The translations under genes and the position numbers were made by a program. 64,000 nucleotides of DNA from Bacteriovorax sp. Seq25_V (lineage in GTDB: Bacteria; Bdellovibrionota; Bacteriovoracia; Bacteriovoracales; Bacteriovoracaceae): contig NZ_AUNI01000014.1 of NCBI RefSeq assembly GCF_000447795.1, positions 62,001 through 126,000 on the forward strand. Reading direction: 5' to 3'. Every line of letters starts with the position of its first letter. Position 1 is the stretch's first letter. The notes beneath the pieces were generated by a model. It ran no database searches. It worked only from the letters and a program-made list of their open reading frames with translations, and had not been told where the DNA came from. Below are positions 44,413 through 53,516 of this stretch, in pieces.

Positions 44413-45594
44413 ATGTTAAATTCAAAGCAACTAAGTCTTATTGCGGCTACATTTTTAGGATTAAATGTTACTGCATCAACTCACCCATTTATTGTTACAG
44501 ATAGCTCAATGATACAGGAAGGACAAAAGTCTCTTTCATCACTAGAAGTACTTAAGCATGATCAAGGAATGATCCTTGCTCGCGTTGCCGACGAAGAGAA
44601 ATCAACTCTCTCTCATATTGCTCACGAAGATCATCACAGATGTGGGGGTTACTTTGCATTTGAAACTCAAGCTCAAGCAGAGCAGTTCATTGCCGAGACA
44701 AAAAGTAATGACACAACAAAAGCAACTCTTGCTGACTACACAATTAATCAAGAAGATCTAGTTACTGAGTACATTGGAAGAGCGGAAGAGTTTAATATCC
44801 GTTCAACAATGTTAAAACTTTCTAGTTACCATAATAGATATTATAAAAGCCAAACAGGTACTGAATCACAAGAGTGGTTGAAGGGATACTGGACTGATCT
44901 CACAAAGCATAGAAGTGACATCACTGTGGAATTCTTCAACCACTCTAGTTGGTCTCAACCATCAGTTATAGCAACAATCAAAGGTGAAACTGATGAGGTT
45001 ATCGTAGTTGGTGGACACGCCGATTCGATCGCAGGTTGGTGGTCACGCGACAAGGCAAGAGCTCCAGGCGCAGACGATAATGCTTCAGGTATTGCGACAA
45101 TCACTGAGACACTTAAAGTTCTTGCTGAATCAGGATATGCTCCTAAGAAAACAATCAAGTTTATGGCCTATGCAGCAGAAGAAGTTGGTCTCCTTGGATC
45201 AAAAGACATTGCAAGATCATTCAAGCAAAAGGGTGTAAACGTAGTTGGTGTTCTTCAAGCAGATATGACAAACCACCATGGTTCAAACACGGACATCACT
45301 CTTATAACTGACTTTACAAATGAAGCTCAAAATAACTTCTTAGGAAACCTAATCGACAAGTACCTCCCAGAACTAACTTGGGGAAGAGATACTTGTGGAT
45401 ACGCTTGTTCAGATCACGCTTCTTGGACATCGCAAGGCTTCCCTGCTTCAATCCCATTCGAAGCAAAGAAGAACGACATGAATCACAATATCCACACAGC
45501 TAATGACACATTAGAAAAAATGGGTGGAGATGCTAACCATGCACTTAAATTTGCAAAACTAGCACTTTCTTTCGTTATTGAATTAGACAGATAA
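44413..45594 (+). CDS. Secreted M28-family aminopeptidase
   Basis: Zinc-dependent leucine-type aminopeptidase, 393 aa, with a signal peptide (LSLIAATFLGLNVTAS). Metal ligands lie in VVGGHADSI, GADDNASG (bridging Asp), AAEEVGLLGS (catalytic Glu-Glu), LQADMTN and CGYACSDHASW (two cysteines and His), as in Vibrio aminopeptidases. An N-terminal propeptide-like region of about 100 residues probably acts as an intramolecular chaperone. ATG 44413 with AGGA upstream is preferred to one at 44347. A scavenging or prey-digesting role is inferred. A hairpin terminator follows. Confidence 0.9.
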   Translation: MLNSKQLSLIAATFLGLNVTASTHPFIVTDSSMIQEGQKSLSSLEVLKHDQGMILARVADEEKSTLSHIAHEDHHRCGGYFAFETQAQAEQFIAETKSNDTTKATLADYTINQEDLVTEYIGRAEEFNIRSTMLKLSSYHNRYYKSQTGTESQEWLKGYWTDLTKHRSDITVEFFNHSSWSQPSVIATIKGETDEVIVVGGHADSIAGWWSRDKARAPGADDNASGIATITETLKVLAESGYAPKKTIKFMAYAAEEVGLLGSKDIARSFKQKGVNVVGVLQADMTNHHGSNTDITLITDFTNEAQNNFLGNLIDKYLPELTWGRDTCGYACSDHASWTSQGFPASIPFEAKKNDMNHNIHTANDTLEKMGGDANHALKFAKLALSFVIELDR

Positions 45595-45604
45595 TCAAAG
45601 TTAT

Positions 45605-45640
45605 AAGCCCCAACTAGCTTTATGCGACTTGGGGCTTCTT
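45605..45640 (+). terminator. Terminator of the aminopeptidase gene
   Basis: AAGCCCCAA (45605-45613) and TTGGGGCTT (45629-45637) form a 9-bp stem around a 15-nt loop, followed by a weak T-rich tail (CTTCC). It ends 4-7 bp before inverted-repeat element D. Confidence 0.75.
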
Positions 45641-45643
45641 CCA

Positions 45644-45850
45644 AACTGCTCCAGTTAAATGGGGAAAATTTCCAAACAAGCACTTATCATCAACCTCTAC
45701 CACTAATTTAAATTTGGGCGTCCCATATATTTTGTTAAATAAGAAGTGGCATTGGAATCAGTAATTAAAAAATAGCCCTTTAAACTAACTCAAATTACCA
45801 GAGAAAATTAAGCGGCTAATAAATAATATCCCCATTTAACAGGAGCAGTT
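45644..45850. repeat. Inverted-repeat element, copy D (fills 45595-45940 gap)
   Basis: 207-bp element, the longest copy. Arms at 45644-45665 (AACTGCTCCAGTTAAATGGG plus GA) and 45829-45850 pair at 21 of 22 positions, with a single A-A mismatch. A small GGAAA/TTTCC hairpin overlaps the left arm's inner end. The outer AACTGCTCC matches copies A-C, but the inner ATGGGG differs from their TGGTGTTG. It fills most of the 346-bp gene-free gap between the aminopeptidase terminator and the next gene start at 45941. No ORF lies inside. Confidence 0.75.
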
Positions 45851-45940
45851 CATAGTTTCAACTACTTGAGTAATTTAGGAAATTTTACCCAATATAAAAA
45901 AGTCATGTTCACCTTTATAATTTACTTTGTAGGGGGAGCC

Positions 45941-46453
45941 ATGAGAAAAATTATTTTATTCATATTCTTAGTTTATACAGCAAAGTCCTTCGCTCTTAGC
46001 GTAACTGATCTAAAAGGTTGCTTCAAGACAATCGATGTAAATGGAACGAGACCAGCACCTGGTCCAATATCATGGCGCAATCAATCACTATTTGAAGAGT
46101 TCGATTCATATACTTATAAGACAACTGATACAAATCAGTACCTTGATATTTATGTTTTGAGTCTATTTCAAGGTTACAGTGACCCATATTATTCATATAA
46201 CCCATTCGTACTTTTTAAAGACAAGGCCGACAAACTCATTGAAGAAGATGGTTACCTTTTCTATGAAGTAGATACAGATGTTTACATGAGCCGTTCAGGA
46301 CTGTATTCAAAAGTAGACCACTATGTACGCCTTGAAGTGAAAGAGTTCGGTAACGAGCTTGTTGGAAGTGCAGAATTCAAGTCTATTCAAAGAAAATACA
46401 ATAGAAGGGTAAACTTCACACTTAGAAAAGAAGATTGTCTCTCACAAGATTAA
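45941..46453 (+). CDS. Small secreted protein, first of three
   Basis: A 170-aa exported protein with a signal peptide (KIILFIFLVYTAKSFA). The mature part has two cysteines (KGCFKT near the start, EDCLSQD at the end) likely bridged, with strand-like aromatic segments (QYLDIYVLSLFQGYSDPYYS). No family is recognised. ATG 45941 has GGGGGAG five bases upstream. It follows inverted-repeat element D and begins a run of three secreted proteins, each 15-18 bp apart, so it is probably part of one operon. Confidence 0.7.
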   Translation: MRKIILFIFLVYTAKSFALSVTDLKGCFKTIDVNGTRPAPGPISWRNQSLFEEFDSYTYKTTDTNQYLDIYVLSLFQGYSDPYYSYNPFVLFKDKADKLIEEDGYLFYEVDTDVYMSRSGLYSKVDHYVRLEVKEFGNELVGSAEFKSIQRKYNRRVNFTLRKEDCLSQD

Positions 46454-46471
46454 AATTTCACAAGGAATAAA

Positions 46472-46873
46472 ATGAAGATCATTTTTTTAGTTTTTCTATT
46501 AGCAAATTTCAATTCACAAGCTTCCGAACTTGAGGCGATTAGCTGGCAAGACACAACAATCGAAAAGAAGGGAATGTTTGTTGGCGATAGCGAGGTTCTT
46601 CCTGATGAATTCGACGGTATTGCAGTAAAATTAGCTAACTCTTCATTCGATCATACGATGTCATACGCTCCAAAATACCTTACTTTTGATTATGAGCTTA
46701 CAAGCTGCCCAGAGATTACATCATTTGAAAGTAAGTTATTCAGTGATGTAAAAAAAATTAGTACACACATCGGTAAAGTAAAATATGTAAAAGTGAAAGA
46801 GACATGCAAACTATTTGTAACAATCAAGTCTCCTTATACAGACTTTAAAAGTTTTATCTACAAAATCAAATAA
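46472..46873 (+). CDS. Small secreted protein, second of three
   Basis: A 133-aa protein with a signal peptide (KIIFLVFLLANFNSQA). Two cysteines remain in the mature part (TSCPEI and ETCKLF), in a beta-rich sequence ending SFIYKIK. No family is recognised. AAGGA precedes the ATG. It lies 18 bp after the preceding secreted-protein gene and 15 bp before the next one. Confidence 0.68.
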   Translation: MKIIFLVFLLANFNSQASELEAISWQDTTIEKKGMFVGDSEVLPDEFDGIAVKLANSSFDHTMSYAPKYLTFDYELTSCPEITSFESKLFSDVKKISTHIGKVKYVKVKETCKLFVTIKSPYTDFKSFIYKIK

Positions 46874-46888
46874 TCGAGAAGAGATATA

Positions 46889-47872
46889 ATGAAGAACGCT
46901 GCTACTTTTATTTTTTTATTTTTTTGCTCAATATCATATGCAGAGAAAATTTCTAACGAAACAAGTATAAAAACAATTAGAGAAGCAAAGCATAGTCTGA
47001 CTCTAAAAGGTAACAACTGTAAGGATCTCAATAAAGAGTTCAACGATATAAAAAAATGGTCTGCAAAGAAATTTAAAAGTAAGAATTCTGAATCAAAGCC
47101 AGATTGTAAATGTGATGAAGAAACAAATATTTGTAAGATCAATATTGATAAAATTGCACCGGAAATTGTTAAGTTATACCAAGACAGGACCCCAAAGTTT
47201 AACGGTCCAAATTGCTGGAATAGCACACTTGTAACAACAGGAATTCTTCCTCACCCACGCTACTCAACTCCAGAAGAGATGGAATTCTGGATGAAATCTC
47301 CACTATGCAGAGAAAAGAAACTTGATGAAGAAATGGAGCCTGGTGATGCAATTGCCATAAGAAATTTTGAAGGTGAATATCACGGGTTTATCTATGTTTC
47401 AGATAAAATCTCATGGAGTAAAAATGGATATAATAAAAGAGCAAAATATGATCTCCAGGGAACTGAGAATGTGTTTGATGTCTACGGAGTTCCAGAAAAG
47501 TGTCAAAGAATTGCTGTCCAAGCAGAAATTCCAAAAGAATGTGCGAAGTATGCAAACGTATACCAATGTCGAAGCTGGAATGAGTATTGGAGTGAAGTAA
47601 AAGAGAGCGCGAATGTAGACGAGGATATTGATACACGACTTGATAATATCGATTGTTTAACATCAAAGTATGTTTTTGGTGATATTTCGCCAAGTCCAGA
47701 AGCTGTTAAATTAATAGAGGCAACTCTTGATGCTATATCTTTTGAAGTAGTTGATCTGAAAAACAAACTATCAAAAGAAACACCAGAAGCTGAAAGAGTT
47801 TATGTTCAAAGGGCCGTACATCGAATTTCAAGCCTTAAAGAACAATTCTATCTAACTTCTGGTTACTTTTAG
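46889..47872 (+). CDS. Secreted protein with papain/NlpC-like Cys-His signature
   Basis: A 327-aa exported protein (signal FIFLFFCSISYA). Residues about 95-205 have the layout of a papain-fold peptidase or amidase: GPNCWNST with a candidate catalytic cysteine, and GDAIAIR...YHGFIYVSDKISWSKNG, in which the histidine before GFIYV sits as in NlpC/P60 HVGIY. Other cysteines (a CKCDEETNIC pair, CREKK, KECAKY, YQCRS) may be bridged. The C-terminal part is helical. A role as a cell-wall or cross-link hydrolase is an inference from pattern only. It ends 3 bp before the convergent fabI. Confidence 0.6.
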   Translation: MKNAATFIFLFFCSISYAEKISNETSIKTIREAKHSLTLKGNNCKDLNKEFNDIKKWSAKKFKSKNSESKPDCKCDEETNICKINIDKIAPEIVKLYQDRTPKFNGPNCWNSTLVTTGILPHPRYSTPEEMEFWMKSPLCREKKLDEEMEPGDAIAIRNFEGEYHGFIYVSDKISWSKNGYNKRAKYDLQGTENVFDVYGVPEKCQRIAVQAEIPKECAKYANVYQCRSWNEYWSEVKESANVDEDIDTRLDNIDCLTSKYVFGDISPSPEAVKLIEATLDAISFEVVDLKNKLSKETPEAERVYVQRAVHRISSLKEQFYLTSGYF

Positions 47873-47875
47873 TTA

Positions 47876-48643
47876 TTATGCACCAAGAATTGAAATTCCC
47901 GAATCAACATAGATAACTTGACCTGTTACACCATTAGCAAGTTTCGAGGCTAGGAAGCAAGCGACTCCACCAACGTCTTCTTGTGTTACATTTCTTCTTA
48001 GTGGTGCTTTTTCCTCTACGTCTTTTAAAAAGCCTTTAAGACCAGGAACACCTGAAGCTGCAAGCGTTCTAATTGGTCCTGCAGAAATGCAGTTTACTCT
48101 GATTCCTTCAGGTCCTAGATCGTCAGCAAGATATCTCATACTTGATTCTAGAGATGCTTTAGCGACACCCATTACGTTATAACCAGAAAGAACTTTAACT
48201 GAACCATGGTATGTAAGGGCCATAACTGAACAGTCTGGTGCCATAACTTCTTTTAATACATTACAAGTTGAAATAAGTGAGTAAGCAGAAATATCGTGAG
48301 CAAGCTTAAAACCATCACGGCTTGTTTCACTGAATCTCTTTTTTAGATCTTCTTTATCAGAGAAAGCAAGAGAATGTACGATCACATCAACTTGTCCCCA
48401 TTTCTCTTTAACAATATTTTTCATATTTTCGAGGTGCTCTTCATTACATACATCTAGTTCAAATGTAAACTCACCACCGATCTCGTCACTTAGAGGATTA
48501 ACTCTCTTCGCAAGCGCTTCATTTAAGAATGAAAATGCGAGTCTTGCACCTTGCTCTTTCATAACATTCGCAATTCCCCATGCGATAGACTTGTCATTTG
48601 CAAGTCCTAAAATTAGTACTCTTTTACCTTCTAATAAACTCAT
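47876..48643 (-). CDS. fabI: Enoyl-[acyl-carrier-protein] reductase FabI
   Basis: NADH-dependent last step of fatty-acid elongation, 255 aa. SDR-like FabI features are GLANDKSIAWGIA at the N-terminus (cofactor loop), and the Y-x6-K pair Y155-K162 in SGYNVMGVAKAS with Y145 upstream. The C-terminal GVTGQVIYVDSGISILG follows. Length and Y-x6-K spacing fit FabI rather than FabL or FabV. It lies 13 bp downstream of a response regulator gene in an HK-RR-fabI run. Confidence 0.96.
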   Translation of the reverse strand: MSLLEGKRVLILGLANDKSIAWGIANVMKEQGARLAFSFLNEALAKRVNPLSDEIGGEFTFELDVCNEEHLENMKNIVKEKWGQVDVIVHSLAFSDKEDLKKRFSETSRDGFKLAHDISAYSLISTCNVLKEVMAPDCSVMALTYHGSVKVLSGYNVMGVAKASLESSMRYLADDLGPEGIRVNCISAGPIRTLAASGVPGLKGFLKDVEEKAPLRRNVTQEDVGGVACFLASKLANGVTGQVIYVDSGISILGA

Positions 48644-48656
48644 ATAGTCTCCTTAA

Positions 48657-49346
48657 TTACTTACTAAATAAATATCCCACAGAACGAAGCGATATAAAAT
48701 GCTTTGGGTCCTTAGGGTTTTTTTCGAAGTATTTTCTAAATCTTACGATGAAATTGTCAATGGTTCTTGTGGATGTTTCTTCATTTAATCCAAGTTCTAA
48801 TAAAATTTCTGATCTTTTTAGTGCCTTTCCTTCATTTGTAATAAAAAGTTCAAGTAGTACACACTCTTGTCTTGTAAGATTTATCTCTTTCTTACTACCG
48901 TAGGCCTTCATATTTTGCAGGTCAATCCACGAATCTCCAAAAATATATTTTTGTTCAATTGACTTGGGAACCCAACTCGATCGCTTGAGTAGCCTTTCAA
49001 CACGAAGGAGAAATTCATCAATATGAAATGGTTTAGCAAGATAATCATCAGTACCAAGGTTGAAACAATTGATCTTACTTTGGGCTTCATCTTTGGCCGA
49101 GAGAATTAGAACCGGAAATTTTTCATCAATTGCTCTAACCTCTTTTAAAACTTGTTCCCCAGAAAGACCAGGTAACATCAAATCAAGAACGAGAAGATCA
49201 TAACAACCTTCTTTAAATTCTTCTAGGCCTTTATCTCCTCGGTCAATAACTGTGACGATATGTCCCTGAAGCTCAAGATTAAGCTCGATACCTTTTGCAA
49301 TATTAAATTCGTCCTCAATCACGAGGATTCTTTTTTCTCTATTCAT
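48657..49346 (-). CDS. OmpR-family response regulator
   Basis: A 229-aa regulator. The receiver domain has VIEDEFN acidic residues, LVLDLMLPGLSG (phospho-Asp near 54) and KPFH lysine. The winged helix contains STRTIDNFIVRFRKYFE and ends LRSVGYLFSK. The gene lies 3 bp after the histidine kinase and 13 bp before fabI, so membrane lipid synthesis may be under its control; this is inferred from position. Confidence 0.92.
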   Translation of the reverse strand: MNREKRILVIEDEFNIAKGIELNLELQGHIVTVIDRGDKGLEEFKEGCYDLLVLDLMLPGLSGEQVLKEVRAIDEKFPVLILSAKDEAQSKINCFNLGTDDYLAKPFHIDEFLLRVERLLKRSSWVPKSIEQKYIFGDSWIDLQNMKAYGSKKEINLTRQECVLLELFITNEGKALKRSEILLELGLNEETSTRTIDNFIVRFRKYFEKNPKDPKHFISLRSVGYLFSK

Positions 49347-49349
49347 TCC

Positions 49350-50285
49350 CTACTTACTCACTCTAAAAACGATATGGAAAGAGCTTCCCTTTCCGATTCC
49401 GTCACTCGTGGCAAAAACACGCCCACGATGAACACGCATAACTTGAGAAACCATATAAAGGCCAAGTCCACTTCCTTTAACAGACTTTCCAATCTGGTAA
49501 AACTTTTTAAATATATCTTTTTGCTTATCTCTTCTAATACCTATTCCATTATCTTTAAAAACCAACTCAAGCTCTCGTCCTTGCAGCTTAAAATAAATAT
49601 CAATTGTTTTTTGATCGCTCTCATTGTAGCGAAGAGCATTCGTAAATAAATTCATAAAGACGATATCGAGAAGTTTCTTATCAAAAGAAATTTTCGGCAT
49701 CCCTTCTGATGTACCAACATTGATCTGTGCGCTTTCAAATAAATGGTCTTGCTTACTGATAAATTCTTTTAGAGCATCGGCGATGCTGACGGTTGATAAT
49801 TCTGGTCGAAAACTCTTATCCTCAATTTTTCCTAGATTTAAAATTTGCTCCACATTTTCTTGCAAACGATCAGTGTCTCTTCTCATGAGATCGAGGTACT
49901 GTATTTGCTTTTCTCTTGGAAGTTCATGTTTAAAAAATGTCTCAATAAAGATCTTCAAGCTTGCAATAGGAGTTTTAAGTTCGTGGGTGAAACCATTGAT
50001 AAAGTTTTGCTGCATGCGATAGAGTTGAATCATCTTCTGATAATAAACAAAAATTAAAATCATCCCAAGAAGAATCACGGCAACAAGGATAGAGAGCGTT
50101 ACAATCATAATCCAGGTTTCTGGAGATTTAAACTGGTCTGCAGGCAGTCCACTTCGCTGAATAAATTCGCGTAGAGAATCATTAACTCTTAAGTAAGAAT
50201 CAATGTATAAATATAGCGAAGTCCCAAGAGCAATAAGTGTAAAAACAAAAATTGCCACAGGGTGTAAGAGGTTGATTTTTCTCAT
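49350..50285 (-). CDS. Sensor histidine kinase
   Basis: A 311-aa membrane kinase with two helices (about 10-30 and 58-80) around a periplasmic loop of about 30 residues. The H-box is [17 protein letters not shown], the N-box is [10 protein letters not shown], and the G motifs are DNGIGIRRD and [10 protein letters not shown]. It closely resembles the kinase inside the haem operon in length and layout. Divergent from deoC; co-transcribed with its response regulator and fabI. Confidence 0.93.
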   Translation of the reverse strand: MRKINLLHPVAIFVFTLIALGTSLYLYIDSYLRVNDSLREFIQRSGLPADQFKSPETWIMIVTLSILVAVILLGMILIFVYYQKMIQLYRMQQNFINGFTHELKTPIASLKIFIETFFKHELPREKQIQYLDLMRRDTDRLQENVEQILNLGKIEDKSFRPELSTVSIADALKEFISKQDHLFESAQINVGTSEGMPKISFDKKLLDIVFMNLFTNALRYNESDQKTIDIYFKLQGRELELVFKDNGIGIRRDKQKDIFKKFYQIGKSVKGSGLGLYMVSQVMRVHRGRVFATSDGIGKGSSFHIVFRVSK

Positions 50286-50355
50286 GGACGAATACTATCA
50301 AGAAGCGATACCCTTTAGCAGTAAACAACGCAGCATTATATGGAGATGTGACACA

Positions 50356-51021
50356 ATGAATCAGTATATCGATCATACCCTACTCAAACCAGAAGCAACA
50401 CGTGAGCAGATAGAGAAGCTTTGTGAAGAAGCAAAGAAGTACAACTTCAAAAGTGTTTGCCTTAATCCATCATGGGTAAGTTATGCAAAAGAACTTTTAA
50501 AAGACTCTGGAGTTCTTGTATGTACTGTAATTGGTTTTCCACTAGGAGCGACGTCAACTCAATCAAAAGCACTTGAAACTGAAGTAGCACTCAAAGATGG
50601 TGCTGACGAATTTGATATGGTTATTAATATTGGTGCACTAAAAGAAAATGCGGAGCAGGCAAATACTTTGGTTCAATCTGATATCAGGGCCGTTGTCGAT
50701 GCTGCAAATGGAAAGACTGTAAAAGTTATCTTTGAAACATGTCTTCTTTCAAATGAAGAAATTCAGCGTGCATGCGAACTTTCTATTAAAGCAGGTGCTC
50801 ATTTTGTAAAAACTTCTACGGGATTTAGTACTGCCGGGGCGAACCTAGAAGTCGTTAAATTAATGCTTGATACAGTTGGTAGTCGTGCTCTAGTAAAAGC
50901 ATCTGGCGGAGTAAGATCTCTTGAAGATGCAAAAATTTATATCGATATGGGCGTAAAACGTCTGGGAACAAGCTCAGGTGTAGCAATCATGGAAGGACAG
51001 GAGACTAAAGGAGGCTACTAA
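50356..51021 (+). CDS. deoC: Deoxyribose-phosphate aldolase
   Basis: Class I aldolase splitting 2-deoxyribose-5-phosphate to glyceraldehyde-3-phosphate and acetaldehyde, used in DNA or nucleoside salvage, fitting a consumer of prey nucleic acid. It has 221 aa. It opens [12 protein letters not shown] and contains [10 protein letters not shown], the aspartate of DEFDMVIN and the Schiff-base lysine K152 in [11 protein letters not shown] second lysine lies in [11 protein letters not shown] 50356 with TGGAG upstream is preferred over a much longer upstream opening that crosses the divergent kinase gene. Confidence 0.95.
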   Translation: MNQYIDHTLLKPEATREQIEKLCEEAKKYNFKSVCLNPSWVSYAKELLKDSGVLVCTVIGFPLGATSTQSKALETEVALKDGADEFDMVINIGALKENAEQANTLVQSDIRAVVDAANGKTVKVIFETCLLSNEEIQRACELSIKAGAHFVKTSTGFSTAGANLEVVKLMLDTVGSRALVKASGGVRSLEDAKIYIDMGVKRLGTSSGVAIMEGQETKGGY

Positions 51022-52881
51022 CTACCAGCCTCCACCGCCGCCACCTCCGCCGCCGCCACCAGAAGATGAACCGCTAGAAGAACTCGAAGATGATGCCATC
51101 GCACTTGTTAAAGATGAACCAAGTGAAGATGCTATCAAAGTAGCAGAAGAAAAACTTGTTCCACTTCCGCGATACCAAGAACTTGAATAATGTCCGGTAC
51201 GAACATTGCGAACAGCTTCAGTCACCTCTTTATCAAAACGTGTACTCCACTGGACTTCCTCACCGAGGGCCAAGGCATAAGGTAAATACTTTTCAAAAAT
51301 TTCCACTGTCATTTTTGGTGGGTTTAATTTATCAAGACGATCTTTTTCTGCAATTGAGAGATAAAGTTTAAATCCTTCGATTTCACGATGAAGTCGATAA
51401 CCTTTCTTTGTCGGTCTTCCCATAAGGGCCAAGTAGATACCGAGGGACAATGACAACATTAAAAAAATAATAATTAGCAAGTATGAATTTCCAATACAGA
51501 TACTTGCAAAAACACCACCATGAAATCCCATAAAGAGTACTGGAAAAATAACAAATATCTTATGACGTTTACTCTTTATACCTTTTTTAAAAAATGTACT
51601 TGTAAGAAGATAGCCAATTGCCGCATACTCGATCAGACCAACGAAAACGCCAATTGCTTCTTCTCCAAATCCCTTAAATGCCTCATAACCAGCGAAAAAT
51701 ATAATAAAGCAGGCTAATACACCATAAGACCAATTAGAAATATAAATATCTTTCTTTAAACTTTTCAACGCCAAGTCATACTTAATCTTAACTTTAACTA
51801 ATGTGCTACGACTTGAGCGAGAGATTTTAACTCGATCAGTGCTTTCAAATAAAGTTTCAAATAAGACCTTTTCTTCCGCAGGAAGAGTGTTTACTTCAGG
51901 ATGACTCTCATTTTTTTCTAAATAAAAGCTTCCCTCTTCGCTGATTGTAACAAAGCCCTTGACCGCCAGACTAAGAATTGAAGCAGAAATCGCCTCTTTG
52001 GAAGCACCGTAGAGATAAATTAAGTTGGCGCCTGCCGCAGAAATATCTTCAGGCGGATAAAAGCGAGGAATGACAATTTTATCCGTAGGGTCTTTTCCAG
52101 TTTGGTACCAAATAAAAACAAGCGCAAAGAATACAGCGATAATCAGAAAGAACTTACTAACAATACCCGTGACTTCTATATCTTGCCAAACAAGTGAAGG
52201 CCCTGAGAGTTTGGCCACTTGATCAATTGGAAATCGAACCGCAACTGACCAACCTTCACCAGGGTTTAAAGTACGAGTTGTTTCGACTTCAACAATATCG
52301 TTCCCAGAGACAATTTTAAAATCCGCCCCACGAGTTCCATACTTACCAGTGTAAGCAACTTCAAAGTTAAGAGATTTCGGATTAGAGGAGTTCAGTTGAA
52401 AAGCAACGCGACTTTTCTCAATTGGAAACTTCCAGCCATCTCCAGTAATATTCCAGAATAACTCTCCTAAACCAACATCATCAAGAAAATTAATATGGCG
52501 ATTCATCAAATAACTAAAACGATAACGATGAATACCGTTTTTGAGGAAGGTATCTTTACGCCCAAAATAGATTCGAATAGAGTTTTTCATCGACTTCACA
52601 TGGAAGTCTTCTTTTTGACCATCTCGCCGTAAATCTAAAATCCGAAAGGCATTTGAAACAATATTCCCATTACCCTTTCCACGAATCAAAGGAAGATCGC
52701 GATAAATCCCACGCTTAATATTTCTTCCTTCACTTTCGACTTCAATTTCTTCGGTCACTGTAATAGTTGAATCAGCATTGATAATAATACTGACATCAAA
52801 ATCCGAGATTCTTTCTGCCGCTAGATTATTGAAAGAAAATAATATAAAAAGAACGAGTGCTAATTTCTTAGCTAAAATCAA
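51022..52881 (-). CDS. DUF2207 membrane protein with glycine-rich tail
   Basis: A 619-aa exported protein. A signal peptide is followed by the typical DUF2207 N-terminal domain (ISDFDVSIIINADSTITVTEEIEV...KRGIYRDLP), then one membrane helix near 235-255, a cytoplasmic stretch, and two further helices around 395-475. The end is a tail of Ser and Gly with eleven consecutive glycines before the final Trp. Genes of this family are commonly found next to lemA, as here: the LemA stop and this start overlap by 4 bp (ATGA). Function is unknown. It converges with deoC, with no gap. Confidence 0.87.
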   Translation of the reverse strand: MILAKKLALVLFILFSFNNLAAERISDFDVSIIINADSTITVTEEIEVESEGRNIKRGIYRDLPLIRGKGNGNIVSNAFRILDLRRDGQKEDFHVKSMKNSIRIYFGRKDTFLKNGIHRYRFSYLMNRHINFLDDVGLGELFWNITGDGWKFPIEKSRVAFQLNSSNPKSLNFEVAYTGKYGTRGADFKIVSGNDIVEVETTRTLNPGEGWSVAVRFPIDQVAKLSGPSLVWQDIEVTGIVSKFFLIIAVFFALVFIWYQTGKDPTDKIVIPRFYPPEDISAAGANLIYLYGASKEAISASILSLAVKGFVTISEEGSFYLEKNESHPEVNTLPAEEKVLFETLFESTDRVKISRSSRSTLVKVKIKYDLALKSLKKDIYISNWSYGVLACFIIFFAGYEAFKGFGEEAIGVFVGLIEYAAIGYLLTSTFFKKGIKSKRHKIFVIFPVLFMGFHGGVFASICIGNSYLLIIIFLMLSLSLGIYLALMGRPTKKGYRLHREIEGFKLYLSIAEKDRLDKLNPPKMTVEIFEKYLPYALALGEEVQWSTRFDKEVTEAVRNVRTGHYSSSWYRGSGTSFSSATLIASSLGSSLTSAMASSSSSSSGSSSGGGGGGGGGGGW

Positions 52882-53435
52882 AATTTAATCTCCGGTATTA
52901 CTGTTTCACTTTCATCAACATCAAAGAAGTCTTGTTTTTTGAAATGAAAGAGGTTTGCTATAATATTACCAGGGAATGTTTGTACCGAAATATTTAGCTC
53001 TCTGACTGTTCCATTAAAATAACGTCTTGAGATTTGAATTTCATCCTCAAGTTTAGAAATTTGCTTTTGAAATTCTTTAAAGTTTTCATTAGCTTTTAGG
53101 TCAGGATAGTTCTCCGCTAATGCAAAGATAGACCTTAAGTTTGTAGTAAAATCTTTTTCCTTCTCAAGTAACTCACTAGGAGAGCCTTGAGAATTCAAAC
53201 AATTTTCACGTGAACTTAGAACTTTCGAAAAGAGCTTATCCTCATGCGAGGCGTATGATTTGACTGTCTCAATAAGCATTGGAATAAGATCATAACGCCT
53301 TTTCAACTGAACTTCGACACCACTCCATGCTTCTTCAGTCATGGCCGTCTTGGTAACAAGAATATTGTAGATAAAAATAGTAGTAAAAATAGTAAGAACA
53401 ACTAGTGCAAAAAACACTATTAGGGCTATTGGCAT
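52878..53435 (-). CDS. lemA: LemA family protein
   Basis: A 185-aa protein: one N-terminal transmembrane helix (LIVFFALVVLTIFTTIFIYNI) followed by a long helical-bundle domain. The family core is visible as EAWSGVEVQLKRRYDLIPMLIETVKSYASHE, and the SRRYFNGTVRELNISVQTFPGNIIA motif follows. A very good ribosome site (GGAGG) precedes ATG. It is the upstream partner of the DUF2207 gene, overlapping by 4 bp. The family's biochemical role is not settled. Confidence 0.93.
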   Translation of the reverse strand: MPIALIVFFALVVLTIFTTIFIYNILVTKTAMTEEAWSGVEVQLKRRYDLIPMLIETVKSYASHEDKLFSKVLSSRENCLNSQGSPSELLEKEKDFTTNLRSIFALAENYPDLKANENFKEFQKQISKLEDEIQISRRYFNGTVRELNISVQTFPGNIIANLFHFKKQDFFDVDESETVIPEIKF

Positions 53436-53483
53436 AATTCCTCCGATTTAAAACCTTATCGGCTGGAATTACAACAAGTTAAA

Positions 53484-53509
53484 TAAAAAAGGCCTGAATT
53501 TCAGGCCTC
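53484..53509 (-). terminator. Terminator of the gluzincin lipoprotein gene
   Basis: On the minus strand AGGCCTGAA pairs with TTCAGGCCT, followed by a T-rich stretch (the A-run at 53481-53490 on the plus strand). It lies 8 bp after the stop of the metalloprotease lipoprotein. Confidence 0.87.
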
Positions 53510-53516
53510 GTTTATC

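Noticed and set aside
6369-45850. MITE with TA target duplication
   Set aside because: TA dinucleotides flank some ends of copies A and C but not D, and no consistent duplication was found; mobility is left as a possibility only.
46858-47226. Minus-strand hydrophobic frame within the third secreted-protein gene
   Set aside because: Antisense shadow of a gene with signal peptide, ribosome site and conserved-looking motifs.
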